The position numbers and the translations under genes were made by a program. A stretch of 26,703 bases of DNA from Hydromicrobium sp964517765 (lineage in GTDB: Bacteria > Actinomycetota > Humimicrobiia > Humimicrobiales > Humimicrobiaceae), in assembly GCA_964517765.1 (NCBI GenBank), contig CAZFEN010000018.1, positions 1-26,703 on the forward strand. Reading direction: 5' to 3'. Of this stretch, positions 1-7,398 are shown piece by piece (within the stretch, counting starts at the first letter, position 1; each line of letters starts with the position of its first letter). Below the pieces are notes generated by a model. It had not been told where the DNA came from and searched no databases. It worked only from the letters and a program-made list of their open reading frames with translations.

Positions 1-1
1 A

Positions 2-880
2 TTAATAGGAGTGGCAATAATATTATTTTCCGGGTTCAGGACCGTAAGGCCGATCGAGAGGGGAGTAATAGAGAGGTTCGGTAAATATACAAGGACCAAA
101 GAAGCCGGGCTCACCTGGATCATTCCTTCTTTTGAAAAGATGTATAAAGTAAATATTACCGAGCAGATGGTAGATGTGCCCCCGCAGATGGTAATAACCA
201 AAGACAAATTAAACGCTCAGGTGGATGCCGTTGTCTATTATCAGATAAAGGATGTAAAAGCCAGTATTTATAATGTCGATGACCATAGAAAGCAGCTTAC
301 AAGTCTTGCACGAACCACGCTGAGAGCAGTTATAGGTAATATGTCGCTGACTGATGCAAATGAAAAAAGAGGCGACATAAATGATAAAGTTGAAACGGTT
401 CTGGATAAGGAAACGAACAGCTATGGCGTAGAAGTTCTGAGAGTCGAGATACAGAAAATAGAACCGCCCGAAGACGTTCAGGAATCGATGAACAAAGTGG
501 TCAAGGCCGAACAGGAAAAAATCGCAGCCAGAGATATGGCGACGGCTACGGAGACAAGAGCGGATGGCGAAAGAAGAGCGGAGATTAAAAAAGCCGAAGG
601 TGTAAAGATAGGGCTTATATTATCGGCAGAAGGTAAAGCCGAAGCTATAAGACAGGTTGCAAATGCAGATGCGGATAGGATCAAGGTCGTAAACGAATCT
701 GCCCAGAAATATTTCGTAGGCAATGCTCAAATTTTAAGAAAACTGGAAGCCACGGAAGAATCACTGAAGCGAAATGCAAAGTTTTTAGTAGATACAAATA
801 AAGTCCAGACAATTGTAACCGATGCTTCGGGAGTGACCCCGGTGATGGAGAAAAAACCGGTAAAACCAGCCAGGACTTAG
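2..880 (+). CDS. SPFH/band-7 (stomatin-like) membrane protein, 5' end cut by window
   Basis: The reading frame is open to the left edge. A GTG at 11 could be read as a start, but the preceding codons (Leu-Ile-Gly) and the hydrophobic stretch running into the conserved 'RTVRPIERGVIERFGKY' block look like the end of an N-terminal membrane anchor, so the true start probably lies outside. The SPFH domain follows (VDVPPQMVITKD, VDAVVYYQI, ARTTLRAVIG), then a long Ala/Glu/Lys-rich coiled coil (about residues 155-220) and a short polar tail. Stomatin/prohibitin-like bacterial proteins form oligomeric scaffolds at the membrane and often pair with an NfeD protein. No nfeD is visible here; it could lie upstream. 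The gene is convergent with the lipoprotein gene, with about 38 bases between and no clear terminator. The family call is secure; the physiological role is unknown. Confidence 0.9.
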   Translation, partial: LIGVAIILFSGFRTVRPIERGVIERFGKYTRTKEAGLTWIIPSFEKMYKVNITEQMVDVPPQMVITKDKLNAQVDAVVYYQIKDVKASIYNVDDHRKQLTSLARTTLRAVIGNMSLTDANEKRGDINDKVETVLDKETNSYGVEVLRVEIQKIEPPEDVQESMNKVVKAEQEKIAARDMATATETRADGERRAEIKKAEGVKIGLILSAEGKAEAIRQVANADADRIKVVNESAQKYFVGNAQILRKLEATEESLKRNAKFLVDTNKVQTIVTDASGVTPVMEKKPVKPART

Positions 881-918
881 CCGATACTGATTAAAGGTTT
901 TTAAAATCGCTATAATAA

Positions 919-1371
919 TTACTCTACGGAGAATTCAACAGTTTCTTGTGTTTCATTGTTTAGATAAACTGTTGCATTATATCTTCCGGGAGGAAATGTT
1001 CCTTCAATTGTTAAACTAAACCCTACATATCCCGAACCAGGTGTATCGGTTTGAAAATTGGTGGTATAGATTTCCTCTCCCGATTCAAGGTAATTCCATT
1101 TGACGGTTAGTTTATCTTCTCTTGTCATATTCTTGATCTTAACTGAGATGTAGATGATGCCTGTTCCCGAAGAGAATGTGTCTGTAGGATCGATAGGGCT
1201 GTAATCTGTGTTGACGTTTTTGCAGACGGTTATTTCCTCTACTTCTACCGGTCCGGATATTCCCTCTATAAAAGATGTGATTTTCTCGGAAACCTGAGCC
1301 GGCGAACACCCTGCAAGTAGTACCAAAACAAATACTGCAATTAGACTGAAGATCAATGTTTTGTTTTTCAT
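919..1371 (-). CDS. Small secreted lipoprotein of unknown function
   Basis: 150 residues. The N-terminus is a textbook lipoprotein signal: a positive start (MKNK), a hydrophobic core, then the lipobox LLAGC with the lipidated Cys at residue 22. The mature part is about 129 residues, largely beta-prone, with short patterns such as 'IIYISVKIKNM', 'LTVKWNYLESGE' and 'PPGRYNATVYLNN' that suggest an immunoglobulin-like sandwich fold. I cannot assign a family. An AAGGAT ribosome-binding site lies just upstream on the minus strand. It is divergent from the uracil-DNA glycosylase gene across about 165 bases and convergent with the SPFH gene. It should be anchored on the outer face of the cytoplasmic membrane. 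The lipoprotein call is firm; the function is not known. Confidence 0.8.
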   Translation of the reverse strand: MKNKTLIFSLIAVFVLVLLAGCSPAQVSEKITSFIEGISGPVEVEEITVCKNVNTDYSPIDPTDTFSSGTGIIYISVKIKNMTREDKLTVKWNYLESGEEIYTTNFQTDTPGSGYVGFSLTIEGTFPPGRYNATVYLNNETQETVEFSVE

Positions 1372-1461
1372 GTTTGGATCCTTTTTATATAATTCTTTTT
1401 TATTACTTTCGGGCTTATGATAGAAGAATTTTATATTTTTGTAAATGAAGACACATAGATA

Positions 1462-1490
1462 TTGAAGTATGTATTGTTATGGGTTATAAA
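1462..1490 (+). promoter_or_regulatory. Putative sigma70-type promoter for the udg-tsaE-tsaB run
   Basis: TTGAAG (1462-1467) and TATAAA (1485-1490) are separated by 17 bases, 46 bases before the start codon at 1537. The match is good but the region is AT-rich, so chance is possible. Confidence 0.45.
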
Positions 1491-1536
1491 TAGATATTAA
1501 AAATAGTTAAAAGAAGTTAAAAGAGGTCAATTAACA

Positions 1537-2190
1537 ATGGATAAGCAGGATAAAAGAGAAAAGTTAAAAGAACTTTACCTTGAGATCAGGGATTGCCAGA
1601 TGTGCGGATTATGTAAAAGCAGGACCAAATTTGTTTTTGGCAGCGGAAGTGCCTATGCTGAGGTAATGTTTGTGGGAGAAGCTCCGGGGAAGAACGAAGA
1701 CCTGCAGGGGCTGCCTTTCGTGGGTCAGGCAGGGAAACTTCTTGATGAACTGCTTGGCTCGATCGGGTTTGATAGAAGCGAAGTTTTTATAGCGAATGTC
1801 TTAAAATGCAGGCCCCCCGGGAACAGGGATCCTCAAGTAGAAGAAATAAATATCTGCAAGGATCACCTGATGGAACAGATAAAGGTAATCGATCCTAAAA
1901 TAATATGCACCCTCGGCAAATTTTCTACACAGCTTCTTCTGAATACTGATAAAGGCATTACGGGCTTGAGAGGTAAAGTATTTAGAATAGACAACCACAT
2001 TATCATGCCTATAAACCATCCGGCTGCCGCTCTTTACATGCCGTCAAAAATGGAAATTTTAAAGCAGGATTTTCAAAAAATAAAAAAGCTTTTAGATTCC
2101 GGCAGCGAAGTTTCTGATTCACAGAAGGGTATTTCAAGCTTGGAACCGGAGGATAATCAAGATAAAGATGAACAGTTAGGGCTATTCTGA
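1537..2190 (+). CDS. Family-4 uracil-DNA glycosylase (Fe-S)
   Basis: 217 residues. Removes uracil from DNA as the first step of base excision repair. The four [4Fe-4S] ligands of family 4 are all visible: C20 and C23 (CQMC), C91 (LKCRPPGNRDP) and C107 (NICKDH). The catalytic/uracil-binding block GEAPGKNED is at 48-55 and the conserved 'INHPAAAL' loop lies near the C-terminus. A polar, acidic tail of roughly 30 residues ends in QLGLF. This short terminal motif looks like a beta-clamp-binding peptide (QLxLF), which is inferred by pattern only. AGAGG at 1522-1526 is the likely ribosome-binding site. The stop is one base from the tsaE start, so the two are probably co-translated. The N-terminal and internal motifs leave little doubt about the family. 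Confidence 0.93.
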   Translation: MDKQDKREKLKELYLEIRDCQMCGLCKSRTKFVFGSGSAYAEVMFVGEAPGKNEDLQGLPFVGQAGKLLDELLGSIGFDRSEVFIANVLKCRPPGNRDPQVEEINICKDHLMEQIKVIDPKIICTLGKFSTQLLLNTDKGITGLRGKVFRIDNHIIMPINHPAAALYMPSKMEILKQDFQKIKKLLDSGSEVSDSQKGISSLEPEDNQDKDEQLGLF

Positions 2191-2191
2191 T

Positions 2192-2695
2192 ATGCAAATC
2201 GAGATTATTTCAAATTCTCCTGTTTTTACCCGAAACCTCGGAAAAAAATTATCAACAGTTCTTTCGAAGGGAGATATTGTTCTTTTTACCGGAGAACTGG
2301 GTGGAGGAAAAACAACTTTTATCTCCGGGTTGGCCGAAGGATTTGGTCTGGGAAAGAATCTTTCCAGTCCAAGCTTTACCATACTGAATGAATATCGTAT
2401 CGATAGTAACAGGAGATTTATTCACGCTGACCTTTACCGACTGGAAAACACGAAGGAAATAGACGGAACAGGCCTGGAAGACTATTTTTACGATGGGATT
2501 TCGATTATATGCATAGAATGGGGGGACAGGATAAAAGATAATATTGAAAAAGATTATCTTGAAATAAATTTTAGCTATTTGATAGATGAGAGCAGTACCG
2601 GTACAAAAAGAAAGATTGTTTTTACAAGTTCAGGCCAATACTGGGACAATAAACTATCCGGTTATAAAAAGATGTTGATGAAGAATGGCAGGTGA
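2192..2695 (+). CDS. tsaE: TsaE, ATPase of tRNA t6A37 synthesis
   Basis: 167 residues. TsaE is the small P-loop ATPase that works with TsaB and TsaD to transfer threonylcarbamoyl from TC-AMP to A37 of ANN-decoding tRNAs. The Walker A loop GELGGGKTT is at 34-42. Other family blocks are 'SSPSFTILNEY', 'HADLYRLE' and the Trp-containing 'ICIEWGDRI' near residue 110. The start ATG lies one base after the udg stop and there is only a weak purine stretch upstream, so translation is probably coupled. The tsaB start follows 3 bases after its stop. The C-terminal 25 or so residues are less conserved and basic. Confidence 0.95.
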   Translation: MQIEIISNSPVFTRNLGKKLSTVLSKGDIVLFTGELGGGKTTFISGLAEGFGLGKNLSSPSFTILNEYRIDSNRRFIHADLYRLENTKEIDGTGLEDYFYDGISIICIEWGDRIKDNIEKDYLEINFSYLIDESSTGTKRKIVFTSSGQYWDNKLSGYKKMLMKNGR

Positions 2696-2698
2696 AAG

Positions 2699-3571
2699 AT
2701 GGCAGATGATATCAAAAATATTTTAGGTATCGACAGTAGCACAGGAAGGTTGAGTGTCGCTGTGAACCGGAATGAGGAGCTGTTATCGGAAATGACTGAC
2801 AGTGACAGTATGAAGCATATGGTAAATATTATGGGCCTGCTTGACAGAACTCTGCGGAAGGCAAAACTTACTGTCCGAGATATCGATGTTTTCGGAGTAA
2901 ATATCGGTCCGGGAGATTTTACAGGCACCAGGATAGGGATAAGCGTTATCAAGACTTTAGCCTGGCTGGAGAGAAAATCTTCATTTGGCATCAATTCGCT
3001 TGATGTCTTCGCGGTCGGAATCAGCCGAGAAAACGAAAAATTTATTTCCCAGTGTCTTAACAGGGATATTTCTGTTCTGGTTATGCCCTGTCTTGATGTC
3101 AGAAAGGCGGAAGTCTATTTTTCTTTCTATGAAATTACCGTCGAAATCAACAATGAGAGAAAGGAAAAAGAAGGAGAAGGAAGAAAAAGATACATTGCCG
3201 GGATTGAAATAAGGGGCAGGCGTTACATTATAAATAAGGTTGGGAAAAATTTTTTGCTACACAATAGCGAACTTACAGGTTTTTTAAGTAAGATGACTGC
3301 AAATGGGATTTTAAATATACCTGGCAGCATAGATGGATATAGAAATCCAGGAGTACTGATCGGAGGAAACTGCTTCTCAAGTTATGAAGATACAATTTTG
3401 GATGCAGCCAGGCAAAATAATATTTTTAAACTGGATAAAAAAACAACATATCCGCGTGCAAGGCATCTTAATGCCTGCACCTATATCAATGCTAAAAGGA
3501 AAGTGGAAGGCGGAAATCTTATACCTATATATGTAAGGGAATTCATGCCCTTTGGCGGGATGAAAAAATAA
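2699..3571 (+). CDS. tsaB: TsaB, non-catalytic partner of TsaD, with a long insertion
   Basis: 290 residues, clearly longer than the usual 220-240. TsaB is an ASKHA-fold pseudo-enzyme that dimerises with TsaD. Visible family blocks are 'ILGIDSSTGRLSVAV' at the start, 'GVNIGPGDFTGTRIG' and 'GINSLDVFA' in the core, and the C-terminal 'LIPIYVREFMP'. The extra length falls in the middle, roughly residues 145-235: a very charged KEKEGEGRKR segment and a further beta-rich stretch before 'GVLIGGN'. AGGTG just before the ATG serves as ribosome-binding site. Neighbours are tsaE (3 bases upstream) and tsaD (81 bases downstream). The rimI gene that often sits between tsaB and tsaD is absent. Confidence 0.92.
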   Translation: MADDIKNILGIDSSTGRLSVAVNRNEELLSEMTDSDSMKHMVNIMGLLDRTLRKAKLTVRDIDVFGVNIGPGDFTGTRIGISVIKTLAWLERKSSFGINSLDVFAVGISRENEKFISQCLNRDISVLVMPCLDVRKAEVYFSFYEITVEINNERKEKEGEGRKRYIAGIEIRGRRYIINKVGKNFLLHNSELTGFLSKMTANGILNIPGSIDGYRNPGVLIGGNCFSSYEDTILDAARQNNIFKLDKKTTYPRARHLNACTYINAKRKVEGGNLIPIYVREFMPFGGMKK

Positions 3572-3581
3572 GGATAGATAA

Positions 3582-3647
3582 ATGGAGGTAGGTAAAGGAA
3601 TGATAAATAAAGGGAAGATAGATAAGGGAAAAATATATAAAATATAA
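3582..3647 (+). other. Purine-rich spacer with a 21-codon ORF between tsaB and tsaD
   Basis: The spacer is almost pure A/G with T, with imperfect repeats of a GATAAAxxx(G)GG unit. ATG at 3582 opens 21 codons rich in Lys-Gly (KGM, KGK, KGK) to TAA at 3645. The repeat nature of the DNA explains the peptide, so it may be only repeats, but it could act as a translated leader. tsaD has no good ribosome-binding site right before its ATG: the nearest AAGGG is about 20 bases away. Confidence 0.3.
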
Positions 3648-3652
3648 ATTTT

Positions 3653-4687
3653 ATGAAGATTATAAAAAACGAGGATAAAAAAGACATATATATACTGGGC
3701 ATCGAGACGTCCTGCGATGATACCTGTGCTGCAGTTGTCAGGAACGGTTCGATGGTGCTTTCCAGTATAGTTTCTTCTCAGGATGAGATCCACGGAAAAT
3801 ACGGAGGCGTGGTGCCCGAGATCGCGTCGAGGAAACATATAGAAGTGATAGACATGGTAATAAACGAAGCAATACAAAAATCAGGTATCGATTTTAGTAG
3901 GATAAATGCGGTCAGTGTTACGAACAGACCCGGTCTCATAGGTTCCCTTTTAGTGGGAGTCGGAGCGGCAAAGGCTGTGAGTTACTCCGGAAACATACCA
4001 CTTATAGTAGTAAATCATCTTGAGGCTCATCTATATTCCAATATTCTGGAGAATCCCGATATGGGGGGAGGATTTATTGGGCTCATCGTCTCAGGCGGAC
4101 ACACGAGCCTTTATCTTGTGGACAATGGGTGGAATATAAAAGAGATAGGTCATACCGTAGATGATGCTGCGGGAGAGGCATATGATAAGATTGCCAGGTA
4201 TCTGGGGCTTGGATATCCGGGAGGCCCCCTTATTGATGCGCTGTCCCGGAAAGGAGATCCTTCCTATATAGACTTTCCGAAGCCTATGATAGACAGCGGA
4301 GATTTTAACTTCAGTTTCAGCGGACTTAAAACAGCTCTTATCTACAGAACAAAAAAAGATAAGACACTTATGTCCGAAAAAAATATTCCCGGTCTTGCTG
4401 CAAGTTTCCAGAGGTCAATAGTCGAAGTCTTGACAGAAAAAACCTTAAAGGCAGCAAGAAGATTTGGTGTAAAAAAAATACTGGTTAGCGGCGGGGTTGC
4501 AGCTAACAGCGAACTAAGAAAAGAGTTTTTAAGAAAGGGCGAGGAAAAAAATATCAAAATATATATTCCTCCTCTTTATCTGTGTATGGATAATGCAGCA
4601 ATGGTTGGATGTCTTGGTTATCATAGATGTATAGATGGAAGATTCAATGACCTTAAGGTAGATGTTTATTCGAGGAGTGACATTTAA
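3653..4687 (+). CDS. tsaD: TsaD, tRNA threonylcarbamoyladenosine transferase
   Basis: 344 residues, normal length. The catalytic subunit of t6A37 formation. The metal-binding motif H122-x3-H126 sits in 'NHLEAHLYS'. The N-terminal 'GIETSCDDT' block is at 16-24, followed by 'GGVVPEIASRKHIE', 'LIVSGGHTSLYLV', 'DDAAGEAYDKIAR', 'FSFSGLKTA', 'LVSGGVAANSELR' and 'CMDNAAMVG', all hallmarks of the Kae1/TsaD/Qri7 family. The N-terminus is about ten polar residues longer than usual. No better start is present, and the ATG at 3653 lacks a close ribosome-binding site. It is the last gene before the groES regulatory region. Confidence 0.96.
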   Translation: MKIIKNEDKKDIYILGIETSCDDTCAAVVRNGSMVLSSIVSSQDEIHGKYGGVVPEIASRKHIEVIDMVINEAIQKSGIDFSRINAVSVTNRPGLIGSLLVGVGAAKAVSYSGNIPLIVVNHLEAHLYSNILENPDMGGGFIGLIVSGGHTSLYLVDNGWNIKEIGHTVDDAAGEAYDKIARYLGLGYPGGPLIDALSRKGDPSYIDFPKPMIDSGDFNFSFSGLKTALIYRTKKDKTLMSEKNIPGLAASFQRSIVEVLTEKTLKAARRFGVKKILVSGGVAANSELRKEFLRKGEEKNIKIYIPPLYLCMDNAAMVGCLGYHRCIDGRFNDLKVDVYSRSDI

Positions 4688-4812
4688 ACATTGGAATAAA
4701 CATTATTTTTTATTTTTTTTATAAATAGTCAATTTAAAACAGCCGAAGATTTTCTGTCTGATTCCTTAAAATTAAAATTCTTCACGTTTTATTCTTGATT
4801 TTTTAGTTGCGT

Positions 4813-4818
4813 TATAAT
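4813..4818 (+). promoter_or_regulatory. -10 element of the groES-groEL promoter
   Basis: A perfect TATAAT lies about 15 bases upstream of the CIRCE repeat, the usual spacing for CIRCE-controlled promoters where the operator follows the start site. A good -35 box is not obvious at 17 bases; TTGATT at 4795 is too close. Confidence 0.5.
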
Positions 4819-4832
4819 ATTATTTTTTAATG

Positions 4833-4859
4833 TTAGCAGTCTACATATAAGAGTGCTGA
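4833..4859 (+). promoter_or_regulatory. CIRCE operator (HrcA binding site)
   Basis: TTAGCAGTC-N9-GAGTGCTGA matches the CIRCE consensus TTAGCACTC-N9-GAGTGCTAA at 16 of 18 arm positions with the exact 9-base spacer. It sits between the -10 element and the groES ribosome-binding site, as in other HrcA-controlled chaperonin operons. It implies an HrcA repressor elsewhere in the genome. The changes (G for C in the left arm, G for A in the right arm) each break one arm pairing. Confidence 0.92.
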
Positions 4860-4914
4860 CATTATTTTGTGTTTTAGCACAAATCTGTAACATATTTCTT
4901 AAGGAGGAAAAACA

Positions 4915-5202
4915 ATGAAATACAGACCACTTGGTGACAGATTACTGGTGAAACCTAATCCCAGTGAAGAAAAAACCAAAAGCGGGATCGTTCTTCCGGA
5001 TTCTGCAAAGGAAAAACCACAGGAAGGTAAAGTACTGGCAGTCGGAAAAGGCGCAAAGGATGAAAAAGGCAATATAATTCCCATGGAAGTAAAAGTCGGA
5101 GATGTAGTGCTTTATTCCAAATATTCGGGAACAGAAGTTAAAATTGACGGCCAGGAACATCTGATTATCAAAGAAAGTGATGTTCTGGCAATCGTAGAGT
5201 AA
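4915..5202 (+). CDS. groES: GroES co-chaperonin (Hsp10)
   Basis: 95 residues, normal length. Forms the heptameric lid of the GroEL chamber. The opening 'YRPLGDRLLVKP', the mobile loop 'EEKTKSGIVLPDSAKEKPQEG' region, 'KVGDVVLYSKYSGTEVK' and the closing 'IKESDVLAIVE' are all standard. A strong AAGGAGG at 4901-4907 precedes the ATG. The gene is first in the CIRCE-controlled operon, 29 bases before groEL. Confidence 0.98.
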   Translation: MKYRPLGDRLLVKPNPSEEKTKSGIVLPDSAKEKPQEGKVLAVGKGAKDEKGNIIPMEVKVGDVVLYSKYSGTEVKIDGQEHLIIKESDVLAIVE

Positions 5203-5231
5203 ATTTTATTTTAAAATGGAGGTAAAAAACA

Positions 5232-6866
5232 ATGGCTAAAGAACTTAAGTATGATGAGACTGCAAGAAGAGCCCTCGAAAAGGGTGTAAATATAATAGCG
5301 GATGCAATAAAAATAACCCTTGGACCAAAAGGCAGGAATGTGGTACTGGATAAAAAATACGGTGCCCCTACGATTACTAATGATGGTGTAACTATCGCAA
5401 GGGAAATCGAAGTCGAGGATGTTTTTGAAAATGCAGGTGTTCAACTCTTGAAAGAAGTTGCTACCAAAACCAACGATGTTGCAGGAGATGGTACCACAAC
5501 CGCAACACTCCTGGCGCAGGCAATGGTAAAAGAGGGACTGCGAAATGTGGCTGCAGGAGCCAATCCACTGATGCTGAAAAAAGGTATAGAGGAAGCAGTA
5601 AAAATAGTTGTGGATCAAATTGGAAAGATGAGTAAGGATATTGCAACCGATAAAAAGAAAATCGCCGAAGTTGCGGCAATATCGGCTGCCGATGAAGTAA
5701 TCGGAAACACCATTGCTGATGCAATGGATAAGGTAGGTAAGGACGGAGTTATTACTGTTGAAGAGTCGAATAAGTTTAGTATCGAAATAGAACTTGTCGA
5801 AGGACTGCAGTTTGATAAAGGATATCTTTCTCCATATATGGTAACCGATACAGAAAGAATGGAAGCAGTTTTAAACGAACCCTATATTCTTATTTCAAAT
5901 CAGAAAATTGCGGCAGTCGGGGACCTGATTCCGGTTCTCGAAACGATACAGAAGTCAGGCAGACCGCTTCTTATAATAGCTGAGGATGTTGAAGGAGAGG
6001 CACTGGCAACGATTGTGGTCAATAAACTGAGAGGAACTCTTACTGTCGTTGCTGTAAAAGCTCCCGGATTTGGTGACAGAAGGAAGTCTATGCTGGAAGA
6101 TATTGCCATAGTGACAAATGGAAAAGTAATAAGTGAGGAAATCGGTATAAAATTGGAAAATGTCACTCTTGATATGCTCGGTACGGCAAGACAGGTAAAA
6201 GTAGACAAAGAGAATACGACTATTGTCGAAGGAAAAGGATCCGCAAATGACATTAAGGGCAGGATAAAACAAATAAAGAATGAGATAGAGCAGAGCGATT
6301 CGGATTTCGACAAAGAAAAACTCCAGGAAAGACTCGCAAAACTGTCAGGCGGGGTTGCAGTAATAAAGGTCGGGGCTGCGACCGAAGTCGAACTTAAAGA
6401 GAAAAAGCACAGGATAGAAGATGCACTCTCTGCTACCAAGGCTGCAGTTGAAGAAGGGATCGTTTCAGGCGGAGGAGTGGTTCTAATAAATATAATTCCG
6501 AAAATCGATCTCAGTAAATTTGACGGTGATGTCAGAACCGGCGTAGCTATCGTATTGAAAGCTCTGGAAGAACCGCTAAGACAAATAGCTTCCAACGCTG
6601 GCATGGAAGGTTCGGTTGTAGTAGAGAATGTAAAGAAGATGCCTGCTGGTGAAGGATTCGATGCGTTAAACGGAAAATATTTGAATATGATAGATGCAGG
6701 TATCATAGACCCGGCAAAAGTCACAAGAAGTGCACTGCAGAATGCTGCGTCCATAGCTGCTCTGTTGCTTACAACTGAAGTAATCGTTGCAGAAAAACCT
6801 GAAAAAGATAAAGGAATGGGGATGCCTCCAGGCGGCGGATACGGCGGAGGAATGCCCCCGATGTAA
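5232..6866 (+). CDS. groEL: GroEL chaperonin (Hsp60)
   Basis: 544 residues, full length. ATP-driven protein-folding chamber subunit. Visible are 'ITLGPKGRNVVLDKK', the ATP-binding 'NDGVTIAREIE' and 'VAGDGTTTATLLAQAMV', the 'VEEGIVSGGGV' block, and the flexible Gly/Met/Pro-rich C-terminal tail (GMGMPPGGGYGGGMPPM). TGGAGG lies a few bases before the ATG. It is the second gene of the CIRCE operon and is followed by a hairpin terminator at 6938-6980. One copy is visible in this window; a second groEL elsewhere cannot be excluded. Confidence 0.99.
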   Translation: MAKELKYDETARRALEKGVNIIADAIKITLGPKGRNVVLDKKYGAPTITNDGVTIAREIEVEDVFENAGVQLLKEVATKTNDVAGDGTTTATLLAQAMVKEGLRNVAAGANPLMLKKGIEEAVKIVVDQIGKMSKDIATDKKKIAEVAAISAADEVIGNTIADAMDKVGKDGVITVEESNKFSIEIELVEGLQFDKGYLSPYMVTDTERMEAVLNEPYILISNQKIAAVGDLIPVLETIQKSGRPLLIIAEDVEGEALATIVVNKLRGTLTVVAVKAPGFGDRRKSMLEDIAIVTNGKVISEEIGIKLENVTLDMLGTARQVKVDKENTTIVEGKGSANDIKGRIKQIKNEIEQSDSDFDKEKLQERLAKLSGGVAVIKVGAATEVELKEKKHRIEDALSATKAAVEEGIVSGGGVVLINIIPKIDLSKFDGDVRTGVAIVLKALEEPLRQIASNAGMEGSVVVENVKKMPAGEGFDALNGKYLNMIDAGIIDPAKVTRSALQNAASIAALLLTTEVIVAEKPEKDKGMGMPPGGGYGGGMPPM

Positions 6867-6937
6867 TAACTGGAAGTTAGTTAAAGTTGAAGTGAAGTTA
6901 TATTAAAATTACTCCAACTTTATCAGTAAAAATAGAA

Positions 6938-6980
6938 AAAATAAGGGCTAGTTTTATTTATAAAGCCAGCCCTTATTTTA
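6938..6980 (+). terminator. Intrinsic terminator of groES-groEL
   Basis: ATAAGGGCT (6941-6949) pairs perfectly with AGCCCTTAT (6968-6976), extended by three A-T pairs, and the right arm runs into a TTTTA tract. A second, weaker hairpin (11-base arms with one mismatch, 6883-6893 and 6911-6921) lies just before it. The stem is A-rich on the left as well, so it could act in both directions. Confidence 0.8.
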
Positions 6981-7020
6981 TAGCAGATTAATACTAAGGA
7001 TAATTTTAAGTCTTATAATC

Positions 7021-7284
7021 ATTTTACCAGTATTTGATATATATGAGATGCAGAATGCCATTTAAAATTGCCATAAACCATATTATAATGGCAAATATAA
7101 TACTGATGATTATATTGGATTGTTAGATGAAAGTTCATCTAACAATATTATCGATGGTGCGAGCTATGATGAATTAATACTATATGCTGCCAGGCAAATA
7201 AAGATTGGCAGGATTTTAACTTTAAATATCAATGACTTCATAAGAATTTCACCGCAACTTGTAAAAATTATATCGGAACCCTGA
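7021..7284 (+). pseudogene. Decayed PIN-domain (VapC-like) gene remnant
   Basis: Codons from about 7021 to the TGA at 7282 read through one in-frame TAA (7063-7065). The part after that stop ends with 'DELILYAARQIKIGRILTLNINDF', which matches the C-terminal PIN-domain pattern in which a conserved Asp precedes a helix and a 'LTxNxxDF' strand-turn. The catalytic N-terminal half, with its first Asp, is missing, and no antitoxin gene is seen upstream. I read it as the 3' half of a dead toxin gene. It is not a copy of the intact vapC at 18055, whose sequence is different. Confidence 0.55.
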
Positions 7285-7374
7285 TGCGTGAAATTACAAA
7301 AAATTAGAAGGTGTTAAATATTTTAGAGAAAATTAGTTTTATTCAAACATCAAAGCAGTAGAAAGAATTATCAA

Positions 7375-7387
7375 TTAGCTAAGCTAA
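7375..7387. repeat. 13-base palindrome before the SDR gene
   Basis: TTAGCT-A-AGCTAA is a perfect inverted repeat that abuts the AAGGAG ribosome-binding site (7388-7393) of the SDR gene. It could be an operator or a small hairpin affecting translation, or be chance in AT-rich DNA. Confidence 0.35.
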
Positions 7388-7398
7388 AAGGAGATATT

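Noticed and set aside
3377..3877. 166-codon minus-strand frame across the tsaB-tsaD junction
   Set aside because: Antisense to two firm genes and to purine-rich repeats. Its Phe/Tyr/Ile-rich composition is an artefact of the repeats.
4795..4800. TTGATT as the groES -35 box
   Set aside because: Only 12 bases separate it from TATAAT, too short for a sigma70 promoter.
5900..6754. 284-codon open frame on the minus strand inside groEL
   Set aside because: It lies wholly antisense to a certain groEL, is Ser/Thr/Phe-rich as expected for a mirror of Glu/Ala/Lys codons, and has no ribosome-binding site.
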